Shown here: one piece after another, positions 23,701 through 36,720 of the stretch
Numbering within the stretch: position 1 is the first letter of the stretch
Layout: every line of letters begins with the position of its first letter
DNA from: Rhizophagus irregularis
Taxonomy: Eukaryota > Glomeromycota > Glomeromycetes > Glomerales > Glomeraceae
Length of the DNA stretch: 64,000 nucleotides
NCBI RefSeq assembly: GCF_026210795.1
Contig: NC_089458.1
Span: 1,426,001 to 1,490,000, forward strand
Direction of reading: 5' to 3'
Program-made: the position numbers and the translations under genes
Notes under the pieces: generated by a model
Seen by the model: the letters and a program-made list of their open reading frames with translations, nothing else
Databases searched by the model: none
What the model was told of the DNA's origin: nothing

Positions 23701-26700
23701 TCATATTTCCCATGATTTCAATAAATCATTTTCATCATCATTTATAAATGGCTGTTCAATAGTTTTGATCATCATATCCCCACAAAGTATACATTCTGAT
23801 GCAACTAAATCATCAAGCTCATCCTTAGAAGAAAAAAAATATTTTAATTAGAAAAATTAATAATTTGTAAATACTATTCAACAAATTACCTTTAATTGAT
23901 CAATTTTTGGAACAAAAACAGCAACATCATCTTCATTATATGTGGCAGCTGCTGGATCAGGTGGATGATTAACATTATTCAATTCCTTTGATATTTTTTG
24001 TTGTAAATCCGAAAGATGAAGTAATTGCCCCATACTAAGATAATTAGTCACCTAATAATGATAATTGTCAAATTAGAGTATTTTACATATCAATACTGAG
24101 TTTAATTGAATAAAAATTAGCTTACTCGGTTGATCATACATTCAGCATGAAAAGCATGTTGACAAGGGAAAATATAAAATGGTCTTGTTAATAATGATAA
24201 ATCGCATATTGAACACCTTTCCCCTGTTGTCACGACTGCAAACCTGCGTCATTTTGAAAAATTAGAATTAAATAATAACTAAATCGGACCAAATATAAGT
24301 TGATTCGGTATTTACCGGCATCTTAACTCTCGTATATCAAGCCGAATGCTCTCAGCACTTTTGGTTGCCTCATCCATTTCTGATTTTAATTCTTCGATAT
24401 TTAAATTATATTCCTCAAGAGCCGCACATATCTCATCCTATAATAGGATAACTAATTAATTGATAATTTATTAATTAGCTGCGATTATCATAAGGAATTA
24501 CCTTAAAATCATCTATAAGAACAAAATCGGGGAAGAATGGTAAAATATCTTCAATTTTAAGCAAGTCGCAATGCTGGAGATAATCCATGGCTCTAAATAT
24601 ATTTAATTACAATATTAAAACGAATTATTTATTAAAGCAACAACCATCTTAATTTTTATATGAAAATTACGTTTTTATTTCTTGTTTCTTTTCAACTACA
24701 TGACGCGCAATTTTCAACCAAAGTTTCTTACGTAACGCGTCATCATCCTCTGGTTTGTCAGCATTAATTCTTGCAAGTTCCAGGTCATCATGCTAATAAA
24801 TGTATAGATATTTAATATAATCACCTATAATAAAACAATACGCAAAAATTTACCTTCAATGCCAAATCAACAGCCTCTTCATAAAGTCCCATGTTGCTAT
24901 ATATATGTACACAACTTTGCGTTCTTCTATTTTGGCTACAAAGTCGAAGCGCATAATCCAAATTATAGTATGGTTCTCGTCCCTACATAAAGGATTTCAA
25001 ATATACTTAAACCATGACACTTAGAAAGTGTGTATAAAACAAGAAAATAGACATACTTCCGATGCCAAAAATTGAAGTAAAGCAGACTCATCATTTGTAG
25101 ATTGTGTTGCATACAACGTGAGAAGAAAATTGTGAATAGCTGGATCTGTATTTTTTTGTTGTTGCACTACGTACTGTAAATATCTTATTGCTTGATTCTG
25201 AAATTATAATAATTTAAATTTTACTTAATTTTTCTCAATTATAAATATAATGAATGAATATTTTAACATACTTGTGTAGTGTTTTCTGGAGCTTTTGAAT
25301 GATCATACTTTAATAAGGCAGGCATCAAGTTTCTTGGATTGAGGTTCGGTTGTCGCATCCAAACAACAACAGTATCACTAGGTGCATTTTCCATCAATAC
25401 AAGAGCAAATTTATAGAACGTATCAACAGAAGCCTAAAATTCAATATATTAGGAAGGAATTGTAAAAAAATGTAAAGGAAATTTGGTTTTTTTTTTCCTA
25501 AATAAAAATATTAACAATATACCTGTTTACTAAGAACATCCAGTGCTTGTTTATAATTTCCTTCTTGAATCCAATGTGATATTACTTTCTCGTAGTCACC
25601 TATCAATGATGCGTAGCATAATAATTCATCTGTGCGCCCATGGCTGGAAATTAAATTATACGTTGTCTTCTTATCTAAATCGGCCTAAGTTATTCCGAAA
25701 AAGATTAAGTTACAATCATATCAAATGTATTAGCTGTTATAGACGCGATCAATTTATAACCTTGTATTGTTCAAGAAATCCTTTGAATTCATCTTCTAAG
25801 TCCTTTTGTTCTGCTTTAAAATTGTCTATATCATCAGAGCCAGCACTTGATGCTGCCAGATCTTCCAATGTATTAATTTTGCTTAGATATATTTCAACTA
25901 GCCAAGTAGCAATCATAGTCTTTTGAGTTTTATCCTAGAAAAAGCATAAAAATTAAAAAGATATTAATTTGGATCTTACAATTTCACGTGTAATTGTAAT
26001 TTACCTGTCTTCGAAGTTTATCAAGTTTGTTCAATAAGTATTTTTTTAAAGCATCTCTCTCGTCTCGCTCAACAAATTTAAGTGCAACTTCCTCAAAAGG
26101 CACGGTCGATTCTGCATAATATGAAGCTGATAATAGATAACGTTTTTGTGAAAAATAATGTTCGGCTTGAGTTGTAAGAACCTTGTCACGTTGTGCTGGA
26201 TTCTAGAAGAATTGAATATTTAAATTTCAGAGTCGAAAAATGGTTTATGCACAATCATCTAAAATTACATTTGTCAACCTACTTTGCAGTATTGTAATGC
26301 CGTATCAAACTGTTGTTTTTCCAAATATAACTTCCATACATCTCGATCTTCCTTGGAAACAATAAGTTCAAATATAGAAGAATCGGTGTAAATCCAAAAC
26401 GTGTTTTTTACATGATCCACAGTCATAGTTCGAACTTCTTCCCCTGGTTTCTATCAAAATAAATAAATAAATAAATAAAATACAATACTTAATCGAGGAT
26501 GTTTAATCAAAATTTTTCTAATGTACTCACAAGTGGAATAACATCATCAAAAACGACTTGATCATTGAGTTGACATATTGCTTTTACACGTTCCTTATAT
26601 AACAAAATAAAGTGGAACTCGGTAAGAGCACTTGATAAGGGAAATTCAGCTACCGCAGTTGAATCATTATTTGCTGTAGATGGATATCTAGCAAATATAT

Positions 26701-28270
26701 AAATACATTTTTTCTTTTTTTTAAAAATAATAATAATAATAATAATAATAATAAAGTGATTAAATAAATAAACGAATACATACGGAAGTAGTTTTGCGCT
26801 ATCGATGACACTATCGCCAGTATCTTGTGAACCAAATACAAGACTTCCGTGATAGATACCTGGGCCTGTTAAGCACGAAGAAATAATTTATGGTTCGTTA
26901 AAATGCTGAATTAACATTATATAATTTGATATTTTGACTGACCTGTTAACCAAGCAAAATTTTTGGCTGTTCCTTGATAATGTAAATCTTGATATTGATA
27001 TTGAGAATAAAACTGTAATTCACTGTAAGTAAGATCTCCGGGAAGCTCCTGAAATACTGATAAAATAAAATAAATGATTTAATGTTAATGAAGATTATCT
27101 TACGCGAAAAGAATAGTGCATTTTTACCTGGATTTATTGCATAGCTAGCAAATAAGTTCTCAAACATCGAAGCTACCTCATCATCTTTTGATGGAGTTGC
27201 ATTTCCTATAAATTGGTATAGTCTAGTTGGCGTTGCAGCTACTATTAAATATTTTCGTGTTGTTGCAGGAAATTGTTCGATGCGAAGGCCGGTAATAGGA
27301 ACATTCCTATTTAATGAATAAACCTAAAAAATTTTTACGTAAAACATAGATAATTTATAGAAATTATTCTAGGATAATATGCATGAATATATTTATAAAC
27401 CTGTTTGCAAAATTTCTCTTCTTTTTTAAAAAATTCATCCGTTGGCTCAATCTCAGCTTCAAATATCATCCCATTACGGCTTCCAATAAGAATTTTCTTT
27501 GTAGAAGTATCCGATGAAGATCCGTTAAATCTGTTCCACCCAACGGACTCAATTATTATGCCCTTATTATCAACAAAAAAAAAGATGAATTAGAAATTTT
27601 CGTCGAAAATTATAAGTAAATAGATTTTACTATAAATTTATTAAATCAAGCACATTATGCTTAAGATATGATACCTACCTTAAATTTAGAGAGAACTTTA
27701 GCCTTTTTCCACTTTTCAAATAAATAAAAATTTTCTCCTTGTTCCGTTGTTATGAGTAAATGTCGACCGGTTGGGTCAAAGAATATTTTATAAATCTTCA
27801 CTTCCGATTTTCGTGGGATTTCAATATCTGACGGGCATTATACAATTAAAGTATTAGCAAAATGACCTTATTAAGGTTAAAAATAATTTCCTGTCAATTA
27901 CCTTCTACATCATGAGCTTGCTGCAAATCAATTCTCAATATATGATTCGTTTCCAACGCCATTACAAGAATTTCATTGGATACCGACATTGCTACTAAAG
28001 GAGCAGGAAATTGAAATTGAACAAGATCAAGAGAAAATATCTCTGAGTCGTCCTTAGCTAAACCAGTACTAACAAACCCTGTTTCTAACTAAACAAATTT
28101 ATGAATGAGTAAGTGCAAATTTCTATGAATGTACATATTATAAATAAAATATTTACCATAACTGGATCAGTTTGCTCAAAACCCTCCGCATCCAAGAAAC
28201 TATTATTATTGGCAGTATATGATTGTAATGCATCGTTGGAATTTTCAATAAAATCGTCAATTAGAGACAT
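23701..28270 (-). CDS. VPS18: VPS18/Pep3, core subunit of HOPS and CORVET tethers
   Basis: It tethers late endosomes and vacuoles before SNARE-driven fusion. There are 21 exons on the minus strand: 28270-28157, 28088-27902, 27827-27679, 27562-27401, 27323-27128, 27056-26943, 26865-26784, 26687-26531, 26450-26283, 26202-26005, 25934-25761, 25684-25523, 25433-25272, 25197-25057, 24982-24854, 24792-24671, 24592-24502, 24437-24316, 24243-24126, 24051-23890 and 23823-23701, giving 1010 aa. Family landmarks are FFDPTGRHLLITT in the N-terminal propeller, an alpha-solenoid (HYFSQKRYLLSASYYAES, FLLTLYATQ), the signature CDLLKIEDILPFFPDFVLID, and a C-terminal RING. The RING is CSIC near residue 887, PCQHAFHAEC, then CILC at 981-984, separated by a long loop as in the family. 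The gene is divergent from UQCC2-like across 137 bp. Confidence 0.95.
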
Positions 28271-28407
28271 TATAAAATTGGGTTATTTTAATAAAATCGA
28301 GTTGATTGATAGTTTTATTTTTTCACGTGTGATCGATATGATGATGATCAATCAATCACTTGTCGATCACAGTCGATCAATTTATCTTTTTCCTCGAAAT
28401 TATCTAT
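28271..28407. promoter_or_regulatory. Shared VPS18/UQCC2-like promoter with CACGTG box
   Basis: The 137 bp between two divergent start codons contain CACGTG at 28,324-28,329 and several copies of GATCA/TCGATC within 60 bp (gtcgatcacagtcgatcaat). CACGTG is the site of bHLH factors (Cbf1 and TFEB types). Regulation by such a factor is inference. Confidence 0.45.
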
Positions 28408-28892
28408 ATGCCAACTTCATCGAAAGCAGAAATTTTATCACTTTATCGTGGTTTTCTTCGTATTATTGAGAATTGGCCAAATGATTATTTACGACCGAAC
28501 CGGAATTTAAAACATGTATTATATTTACGTGTCACAGAAGGGTTTAGGCAAAACACGGTTGTAAAATCTCCACACATATATAATAGTTTGGTTTCAAACG
28601 CTGAAAAAGAATTGAATGCTTTAAGAGTATTGGAAGAAAATGAATTTAAGGAGAAAGTAAGTTTTTATTAAGGTTATTTCTCTTTTTTTTTGGAAGAAAA
28701 GATAAAACTTGACTTTTTATATTTTAGTATCCTCTTTCGGATAAAATGTATAGGCCGGCAGCAAATCCTAGATATTATTTTGGACTTCTTGCAGAATTAG
28801 ATAAAGCTGCTAAACAAAAACAAATAGATGATTCAACGCCACCTTCATGGTGGAGAAGACTTTTCGGTTTGGGTCATTACAAAGAGCTTTAA
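28408..28892 (+). CDS. UQCC2/Cbp6-like complex III assembly factor
   Basis: In the family, this mitochondrial protein works with a Cbp3/UQCC1 partner to stabilise newly made cytochrome b for complex III. There are two exons, 28408-28656 and 28728-28892, giving 137 aa. The first half carries the family pattern LYRGFLRIIENWPNDYLRPN, then LRVTEGFRQNTVV and a YNSLVSNAEKELNAL helix, followed by KYP at the exon junction. This fits UQCC2 (R-x-FL, WP, R-x-L-x-x-x-LR, FR, KYP) better than LYR-motif proteins, although an LYR triplet is present. An upstream ATG-less frame extends to 28,360, but the ATG at 28,408 gives the expected length. The C-terminal part (WWRRLFGLGHYKEL) is not recognised. It converges on mS34, 73 bp away. 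Confidence 0.7.
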
Positions 28893-28965
28893 CATAAACT
28901 TTTTAGATACTGAGAATGAACATTATAAAAAATTTTGTAATTTAATTTTGGATACAAAATAATAA

Positions 28966-29516
28966 TTATGAATTATCATTAAGGCTAATTCTTTTTTTCA
29001 TAATTGGCCATCTATGCCAATTCCATTTCAGTGTTCCACTAATTCGCATTGGCTTGCCTTCGTATAATATTTTACCTAAGAAAAAAAAAATTATTTCAAA
29101 ATTTTCTTTTGTCTAATTTAAATAATTCTAGTCTCACCTTTCCAAACCTTAATACCAAATACTTTTCCATGATTTATATCCTACACACAAAGAGCATAAC
29201 ATGTTTTAGGAAATTATATTAAAAATTGAATTAAAGTCCATCTCACCTTTAATTTTGGAGCAACTTTTGTTATTTCATAATAGCTTTCAAGAATTCCTTT
29301 CTTGACCCAATGATCTGGTGCCTAAAATTCCGCATAGGTTAATAAATTTAAAATCTTTTTAAATTCAATATTTATATTTATTTAACATACCACTTTAAGT
29401 CCAACACCATAATTTGGAAAGACGTTTAATAATTCAAATAAATTTTTAGGTTTATTTGAATCTCTTATAATTGGATAGCCAGATTTTTTTAATAGTTTTT
29501 TTGCTATACTTGTCAT
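28966..29516 (-). CDS. MRPS34: Mitochondrial small-subunit ribosomal protein mS34
   Basis: There are four exons: 29516-29391, 29321-29247, 29180-29138 and 29075-28966, giving 117 aa. The order of landmarks matches mS34: LFELLNVFPNYGVGLKVV (compare LLQLLGRLPLFGLG in human), a central YYEITKVAPK strand, DINHGKVFGIKVWKGK (compare NLDHGKAWGILTFKGK) and a final W-x-W block (LKWNWHRWPI). The protein is shorter than the human one, which has long N- and C-terminal extensions. The N-terminus is basic, as expected for mitochondrial import. The gene converges on the UQCC2-like gene, another mitochondrial protein. Confidence 0.8.
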
Positions 29517-30260
29517 TTTCAAACTGTACTAAATAAAATTTTGGAAATCTAAATTACACTATTAATTGATTCATCCGATCATCCAATAAATAAATTTTCA
29601 TCTCATTAGCCAATAGTTTTTGGTATAATCTAGTTGTTCTGATCTCAGTTATAGTAGGATTATATTGAAATAATGTACTGCTTATTTTATTTCACCCTTG
29701 TTTTAGATGAGAAATAGATTTTTTTTTATATATTTTTAAAGAACGCATCTACAGGCTTCGTATCATGTACAAAATATCTTATAATAAAATTATTATGAGT
29801 TCTTCAAATTAATTAAAATAAAGCTATTGTTTGAGAATAAATGAGGTTAGATATGCAATTTTACAACTTGATTATAAAACCAGCATCAAAGTTCTATGTA
29901 GATCGAGCTGTTATTCTATGTAATTTTAGATATAATACATTGTGATAATTATGTGATAGATACTTAGTAAATGTAAGATAAAATATTCAAATTATGAAAT
30001 AAATAAATAAAAGAATGACAAGTAATAAATAAAAATAAAAATTTATTATGTTTATCTAAAGTTTAAATTTTGAAAAGTAATTATTTTTTCGGATACATGA
30101 GAAAAATTTCCTTTGACCTTCACAATTAAACTATTGGACTAAAGAGCTTTCTTGAAATTGAGGAAAACGAGAATTGTTACTATATTTTCATTATGATCAA
30201 TCACGAAAACTATGGAGTAGTATATATTTATTTTTTTATTTTGCGGTGCGGATTACTAGA
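29517..30260. other. Intergenic region between mS34 and TFB2
   Basis: Both flanking genes are on the minus strand, so this should hold the mS34 promoter and the TFB2 3' untranslated region. No repeat or further gene was seen. Confidence 0.4.
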
Positions 30261-33073
30261 CTAACGTACAGAAGGGCTACCATTATTAGGGGTACCAATA
30301 CCACTACCAGCTTCACCGCCACCATTAGTTTTTCTTTGAGCAATTTTCTTCTTTATGTAATTTCTAACATGTTCATGTCCTTCTTCTGTTACACTAAACA
30401 TCCGCTTCTTTGCATTAGACCAAATTACAAATCCTAAATTTGTTGCATGTCTTAATACCATCTCATAATCTCCTTGATTTCGAAATTCTTTATACAAGTG
30501 ACCTTGAATAGAAAGAAATGTTAAAAGAATAATCAAAAATTTTTTATTTATAAATATATTAGACTCACATTCGGTTGCTACCAATCGGTTACGTTCCATT
30601 TCCCATAATCGAATTTGATCTACAACTGTTGGCGGTAATAAAGGAGTTTGTTTCTTCATTTGAGGATGTGCGTGGCTTGTTAAGTATGAAATGATCTAAT
30701 AAGAAAAATCAATTAAAATATATACTATCTTCAGAATAAAAGTGAGAAACAAATTTTTCAGCACCTGATTAGCAGTGATGCCATGCTTTAACGCTTTTCT
30801 AACACTATCACGTGTAATCAAGGCATAAACCATATTTGCAAATCTGGTTTGAAGTTCACAAAATAATCTCAGCACTGAAATCTGTAATTTTGATTCTATA
30901 AAAAAAATAATTCTAAGCTTTGTTAAACAAACTACGTTATTCATGGAAAGTCCTTATTTAATCTTTCTTTAATTTACCTGTATACGCGTAAAGTTTATAA
31001 TTAGTTTCAACTATAATAAATCCTTGTTCAGTAGCTCCATCATCACCAGTTGTCGTACTTGTACTAGATGATACTGCTGATGATACTACAGCTGAATTGC
31101 CGGATGTTAATGTAGTTGCAAGTCTAGTTGGATAATACCTTGATGATCCTTTCTAAATTATCGTTAAAGAGTAATAAAATTATAAAAGGAACACGTATGT
31201 AAGATCAAAAGTTATGATTGTATAACCTATACCTTCCTGCGGTATGCCAGACCAAAATTAGCCAAATCATCAAGTAATTGTTTTTGAGTTGGAGTTAACG
31301 CTTCAACTGAATAATCCTAAATAACATAAAATATAAAATAAAAATCGTTCCGAAGGATTAGAATAAAGGAAATATCATGAATTATTCCTTCTTGTCAAAG
31401 GGGAATGATGATGAATTAGCATGCATAAATGATTGTATGTTTACCATTCCTAGTTCTAGACTTCCCAACATGAAAAAAAAATTTAATACTTCAACAACAT
31501 TCATGTGTAATAACTAAATAAAAATACAATTAATATTTTCAATTTCAAAATTCTTTAAGAAATATAATTTATCATACCTCATCAGCAATATCTAAATATT
31601 GAATTAAAAACGCCCATACTTGAGTATTAACATCTTGTAATAAAAATTGAAATCCTTTATTCGTAATCATAAGTTGTTTATCTTTCCTATCAAAAAAATT
31701 CAATCGTTAATTTGAAATAGACCTTTAGATAAAAAGACTTTTTTTTTTTGATTATTTTTTACCCTTCTTTCATTAATTTAGCTCTCGTAACAACTTTAAG
31801 TACAGCTGCACTAGGTTGTCTTGTACTTTCAGTTCCAACCATAAAATGTAAAATTTCTTCCCATTGTTTCATTGCATGTCTATCCAAGAATGCTATGTCC
31901 GGTTTATCTTTTGCTGGTCTTTCACATGATACTCCAAAACTCTGGTGGTCTCCCCTTAATTTTTTTAAAAAAATAATTTTTTGTTTAGAATAATTATTTA
32001 AAAATTAATACGTAGTGTTATTATTTACCCTCCTGTTAAACAATCTTGAAAACGTTCTCGGAATGAACTATTTATTTGTATATATCCAGAGCTATCTGTT
32101 GTCATTATACTTAATTTTGATAATTTATCCAGCGCTTCGTGAAATTTACTTTTTTGTATAAAAAATAAGATTAATAATACTATAAATAATATAAAAAAAT
32201 TATTCTTTAATGCATACGCTAAAGCTTCCTCTTCGTTTTTCACCCATAATCTTAAATCTGATTGTGTCAAATTAACAGGACTAATTGGTTGTGTGAATAA
32301 TAATGACATTACAAGCTGTCTCGCCAATGGTGGTAAAAGTCTTTTTTTAATTAATAAATTATTAAATAAGTAATTCCGGTAAATTGTATTGATATGAATG
32401 ATTTGAAATATATAAACAAATAATAAAGTTGATATGTGAGAATAAAATATTTTATTATTTTTTATTAAAGGTACAATTTTTATTCAATCAAATTCCAAAT
32501 CGAATATTATTGGGTAGAGGAGTGATGGAAAAAAAGAAAAAAAAAGAAATCAAGTCAGCAAGAAAAACTAAAGTTGGCTTTTGAAAGTAAATAAATAAAT
32601 AAAATACATCCCCCCACTCTCAACTTGTTCAACGCTCAATGAATTAATATTCCCTCCAAGAATAAATAATTCTCATAAAACACGAAATAAAAAAAAAGTT
32701 AACAACAAGGTTCTGAAATGTATTAATCACCAGTTATGAAAATTTAAGTATTATTGTTGTTGAGGTGCAAACCACCCTATCACACCCAAAATCTATTTCT
32801 TTTCCTAATTAACACGGCACAACAACAACGATAATACAACTACACGCATCAAGCTATTAAATCGTAAACTAAATTTTCTTTCAGAAATACCTAAACCTTT
32901 ATAGTACTACACTATTCACCGCAAAACTGATCAAAATTCAAAAAAATAAAACCAGACCTGAAGATAGCCAAACAAGTAGCCGGTTCTTTATAAAGTTGGT
33001 CAAGTGTAGGTTTAGGTAAAGCTTCAAGACATTCATAGATATTTGTTTTAAAATGTGTTACCGCTGTTGGCAT
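30261..33073 (-). CDS. TFB2: TFIIH subunit p52 / Tfb2
   Basis: It anchors and activates the XPB helicase in TFIIH, for promoter opening and nucleotide excision repair. There are 11 exons: 33073-32958, 32340-32218, 32148-32029, 31954-31763, 31686-31578, 31513-31445, 31316-31233, 31152-30978, 30895-30765, 30695-30569 and 30502-30261, giving 495 aa (yeast Tfb2 513, human 462). Landmarks are the N-terminal [20 protein letters not shown], then [19 protein letters not shown] and [38 protein letters not shown] and [20 protein letters not shown] follow. The C-terminal XPB-binding domain has [17 protein letters not shown] and [16 protein letters not shown]. Intron 1 is long (617 bp). Introns 2 (69 nt) and 10 (66 nt) are multiples of three without stops, so their retention would keep the frame. 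Confidence 0.93.
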
Positions 33074-33573
33074 TTTTCTTTAACGATCGAGTTGGATAAT
33101 AAGACCCTTTTCAATTTTCAATTTGACAAATGACTGCATCAATGTTTTGGCTTGTGTAACATAAAATGTTAATAGGCCGAGAATAAAGATACTAGTTTGT
33201 CCTAGAATTGAACAACTCTTATTGATGAATTTGATTGGATAAAATTGTAAAAAATCATGTGACTGTTTAAGACCCTTATTAACTAGCGGTGTCATTAGAC
33301 TGTTATATATTGAAAGTTTAACAAAAATAACACTCTTTTAATATTTTTTATAGATAGATACTTTTAAAAGAAATAATTAGTCAAACTCACATAAAATTAT
33401 TTTATCATTAATGATAAAAAAATAAGTACTGTATTATTTTTTTTGGCATTAAATATTAATCTGTAACTTGAAAAAATATGAAAATAAGAAAAAATAACAA
33501 CGTGTTAACGCGTATACTTATAATGTAAGCCATTATCTTTAATTGAGATATATGAAATTTAATTTAGGGTGTC
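33074..33573. promoter_or_regulatory. TFB2 upstream region
   Basis: This contains the TFB2 promoter by position. A 71-codon minus-strand frame at 33,080-33,295 reads hydrophobic sequence with no recognisable domain and is not called. No binding motif was recognised. Confidence 0.35.
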
Positions 33574-33787
33574 CAGGGTGGGTTGATCCCAATTTTATCG
33601 ATTTTTGATAAAATTTCACTATTTTCACGATATTTAAATTTGATTGGATGATTTTGCTGAAATTCTGGCCAAAATAATTCCGGCTAAAATTATGGCGCCT
33701 TACGGCTTTAGAAATTAGGCCGAAATTACGTTAATTTCAGCCAATCGCGAATTTGCGAAAAATCGTGAAAATCACGCGCGATCCCTG
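33574..33787. mobile_element. Small hAT-like MITE, GC-rich relative to surroundings
   Basis: The element starts cagggtgggttgatcccaat and ends with an inverted cagggatcgcgcgtgatttt. The blocks gaaaatcacg and ttttcacgat are also inverted. CAGGG termini are common in hAT elements. No clear 8-bp target duplication was found at these exact ends, so the boundaries may be off. The inside is unusually rich in CpG for this window, which suggests a recent insertion. Confidence 0.5.
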
Positions 33788-34429
33788 GTTCGTTTATGAG
33801 TGGGCTTATATAGGGGTGTCTTCTTTCTTTTTGATATATAGGGACTGTATTATTGTTTGCTCTTCCACTTTAATAAATAAATAAATAGATAAATATCATA
33901 TGCTATTTTCTTATACTATATAATCAAATTATGAAACAATATGCATACCTTTTTATGTATCTTATTTTCTTGTATGATCAGATATGCTGATATTTTACTA
34001 AAAATGCATTTAATCACTTTTATATTTGTTATTTAATTTTTCATTTCAAATGAAACTTATATTTCCTTGTTTAATTCAAACAGAAACTTGTTATCACTTT
34101 TATATTTTGTTTATAAAACTTTCACCTTTAGGTTTTCATAATAATAGTTAAAGTTAAAACTTTTATTATGGAAGGGTTTGAAAATTTAATTCAATATAAT
34201 TCAGTAAATGTACCTTTTGGCCGTGTTGCTGAGTAGTATATTATAAATCATCCATAATTTTATGCACTGAAATTATAATTTTTTTTCAAAAGTTTTATAA
34301 TTTTCATAATATTCATAATTTAATTAATCTCCATGATTTTTTTATAATTTTTCGTTATTTTATTTTTTAATTTTTAATTTTAATTCTTATTTCAAACTAT
34401 TTTACATAAAAAGGATATATATTGCATAA

Positions 34430-36385
34430 TTTGATCGTATAAGAAAATTGTACGGGATCATATAAGCCGGAACGATACATTTGCCTAATATCAATGATGT
34501 GTGTACCTGGTGCAAGTGTTATTGGAGCTCCCTTGCCATCTTGTGTTCCAAATTCATACTAATAATCATTATATATACATTAGAGAGGTTTAATATGTTG
34601 ACAGAAAAGTAATCACCGTAGTTTAACTTTACCTGTAATTATTTTTTCTAGTCATTCTATTATTTACACAATAATGCCAAGCCTAATCTTTAGAATATTA
34701 TTCAAATAATATGGTTGCTACAGTGTATAAATATAACTTACTCTCATACAGGGGTACTTGGCCTTGTGGAACTGTATCGATTTTTAAAATAATACAATCA
34801 TGGGCACTATTAAAATATAACCAGTATATTAATACCTCATTAACGTGACTTAATGATTCGGTATAAGCCAAACTTCGTGTGGCGCAGAGGCGAATTCATA
34901 GATGATAGATAATGACATTTCCATCCAACCATTCCTAACATCCATGAATGTTAAACTCTTCTGTGCGCTTTTCATAATCCTCTGTGGTGATGCCGATAGC
35001 AAATACATATGGTAGGATTAATATGAACAATTTATATCAGCAACTGGCGCAAAAATATCAATATCAAACGAGTAAACTTACGTTACTTCGTTCCATTTCG
35101 CTTTTTCATTAAAATCTCCCTTGTCCCACCATAAGTTTCGATAATTAGCATTATTGCACATATCTACTTACGTAGCTGAAAACAGAACTTGCATTTGTAC
35201 TTGTCCCTCTTGTTGAACTAAACTTCTAAAGCTGGTATCTGCAGTACTGGCATAAATGACATTTTGATGTTTTTGGAAAGATGCAACGACTCTTTTGATC
35301 ATTACTAAACATTACTTTAAAGTTTCGTCTAATTACATAGCCTTGTAACTTCAGAAATAGTACCTTCAAAATTATGAATTCGCAATTAATACTCCTAGTC
35401 ATAATTTGAATCAAGGATAATATTTGTTATTGGTATTTTTTTCTGTTGTTGCCTAATCTCAAGATACTTCATAAAAGATAATGCATTTGAATGTACTTAT
35501 GTACTATTCTAATTGCATCTCCAATTTCTTCATCATTCGACCAATGTCTTAATCAATTTCGCTATTTTTAAAAATTTGGTATTCACGGCTGCATTCAAAT
35601 AATAAATCAAAAAGGTATATAAGTGCTCTACCCCTTTTGCGTTTGCCTCTCGCTTCTAAGCCTTTATTTGTAACATTAATTCAGCTAATTCTTTAAAGAC
35701 TTTTTGATCACATTCTGTTAACTAAACCATATAAATCTTATTTTCATTTACCAAAGTGGCCAGTGTTTTGAGTTGTTGAAAGTTTCTATAAATAAAAGTA
35801 TTTTAAGTAGATAATAATTTTGATTTCTTACAAAAAATAAATAAATAAAATTAATGCTACTTCTAAAGCATTTAATAAATTTTTATGACTGAAATTTGTT
35901 CGGAAATAATTTCCTTGCTAATTGTTTTTGAAAAATATTTTAGTACGCTATAAACTTGGCTAGCTTGACAACTCAGTATTACTTTTTTACATGAATAATC
36001 AAAGTTTTTATCCCTATATGCTCGAAATTAGAACCACTACAAATAACTTCTTTAATATAGCTTTTATTTGAATTTTTATTCTAATAAAGGGAAGGTCTAA
36101 AAGATTTTACTAAGTCAAAATTTCGTTTTTTTCGTTGGTAATTCAAAGTTGCTAATCTCTTTTGATTTTCCTTTATTTTTTTTAGTCTTGATTATAGCTT
36201 TTGATTTCATTTTTACTTTCGCGAAAAATGCATTAGATGGTTTGCATATAAGATTATCTTAAAAACTGGACATAAATACCCTTAGGCTTACCGGGGAGTT
36301 CGAGTTCGCATATAAGTTTCCGGGTCTTCCGATATCTTGGGAATTTCTTTTACTCGCCTAGCTGAGTTTGGTATATACTGTATAT
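34430..36385 (-). pseudogene. Decayed multi-exon gene, family not recognised
   Basis: On the minus strand, several stretches look like former exons. Near 36,298-36,383 there is an open frame containing RRVKEIPKISEDPETYMRTR between a CAG acceptor and a GTAAGC donor. Near 36,110-36,245 there is a Lys-rich frame. At 35,480-35,790 it reads NFQQLKTLATLVNENKIY, then FKELAELMLQIKA and GVEHLYTFLIYYLNAAVN, with stops in between. Near 34,450-34,560 it reads YEFGTQDGKGAPITLAPGTH. The order is consistent with a single gene read from high to low coordinates. Many stops and frame changes show that it is dead or that my reading is incomplete. Confidence 0.4.
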
Positions 36386-36720
36386 CAATTTCCTTTGCAA
36401 GTACAAGCTTAAGATACTATATTTCTCACTATAAATCAAGCACATTAGTTTATCAATTTATGTTAAAAATATATTAATCTAAAAATTTATTAACTCATAA
36501 AATATTAAAATGTCTATCGCCTTTTTGATAAATAAATGTCCATAAAGAACATAGTAAGCAGAAGACAAATCTCAAAACTAAAACGATCAAATTATACTAA
36601 AAAATACACACTAATTATCTATGTGAGAATCATAAAGAATTTATTACATAATCTAATAATTAACACGATTCTAAAAATTAAATTTAAAATTAGAACGTTA
36701 TAGTTTAAATAATTAATAAA

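Noticed and set aside
25543-25926. 127-codon plus-strand frame
   Set aside because: Antisense to VPS18 exons 11 and 12 and across an intron.
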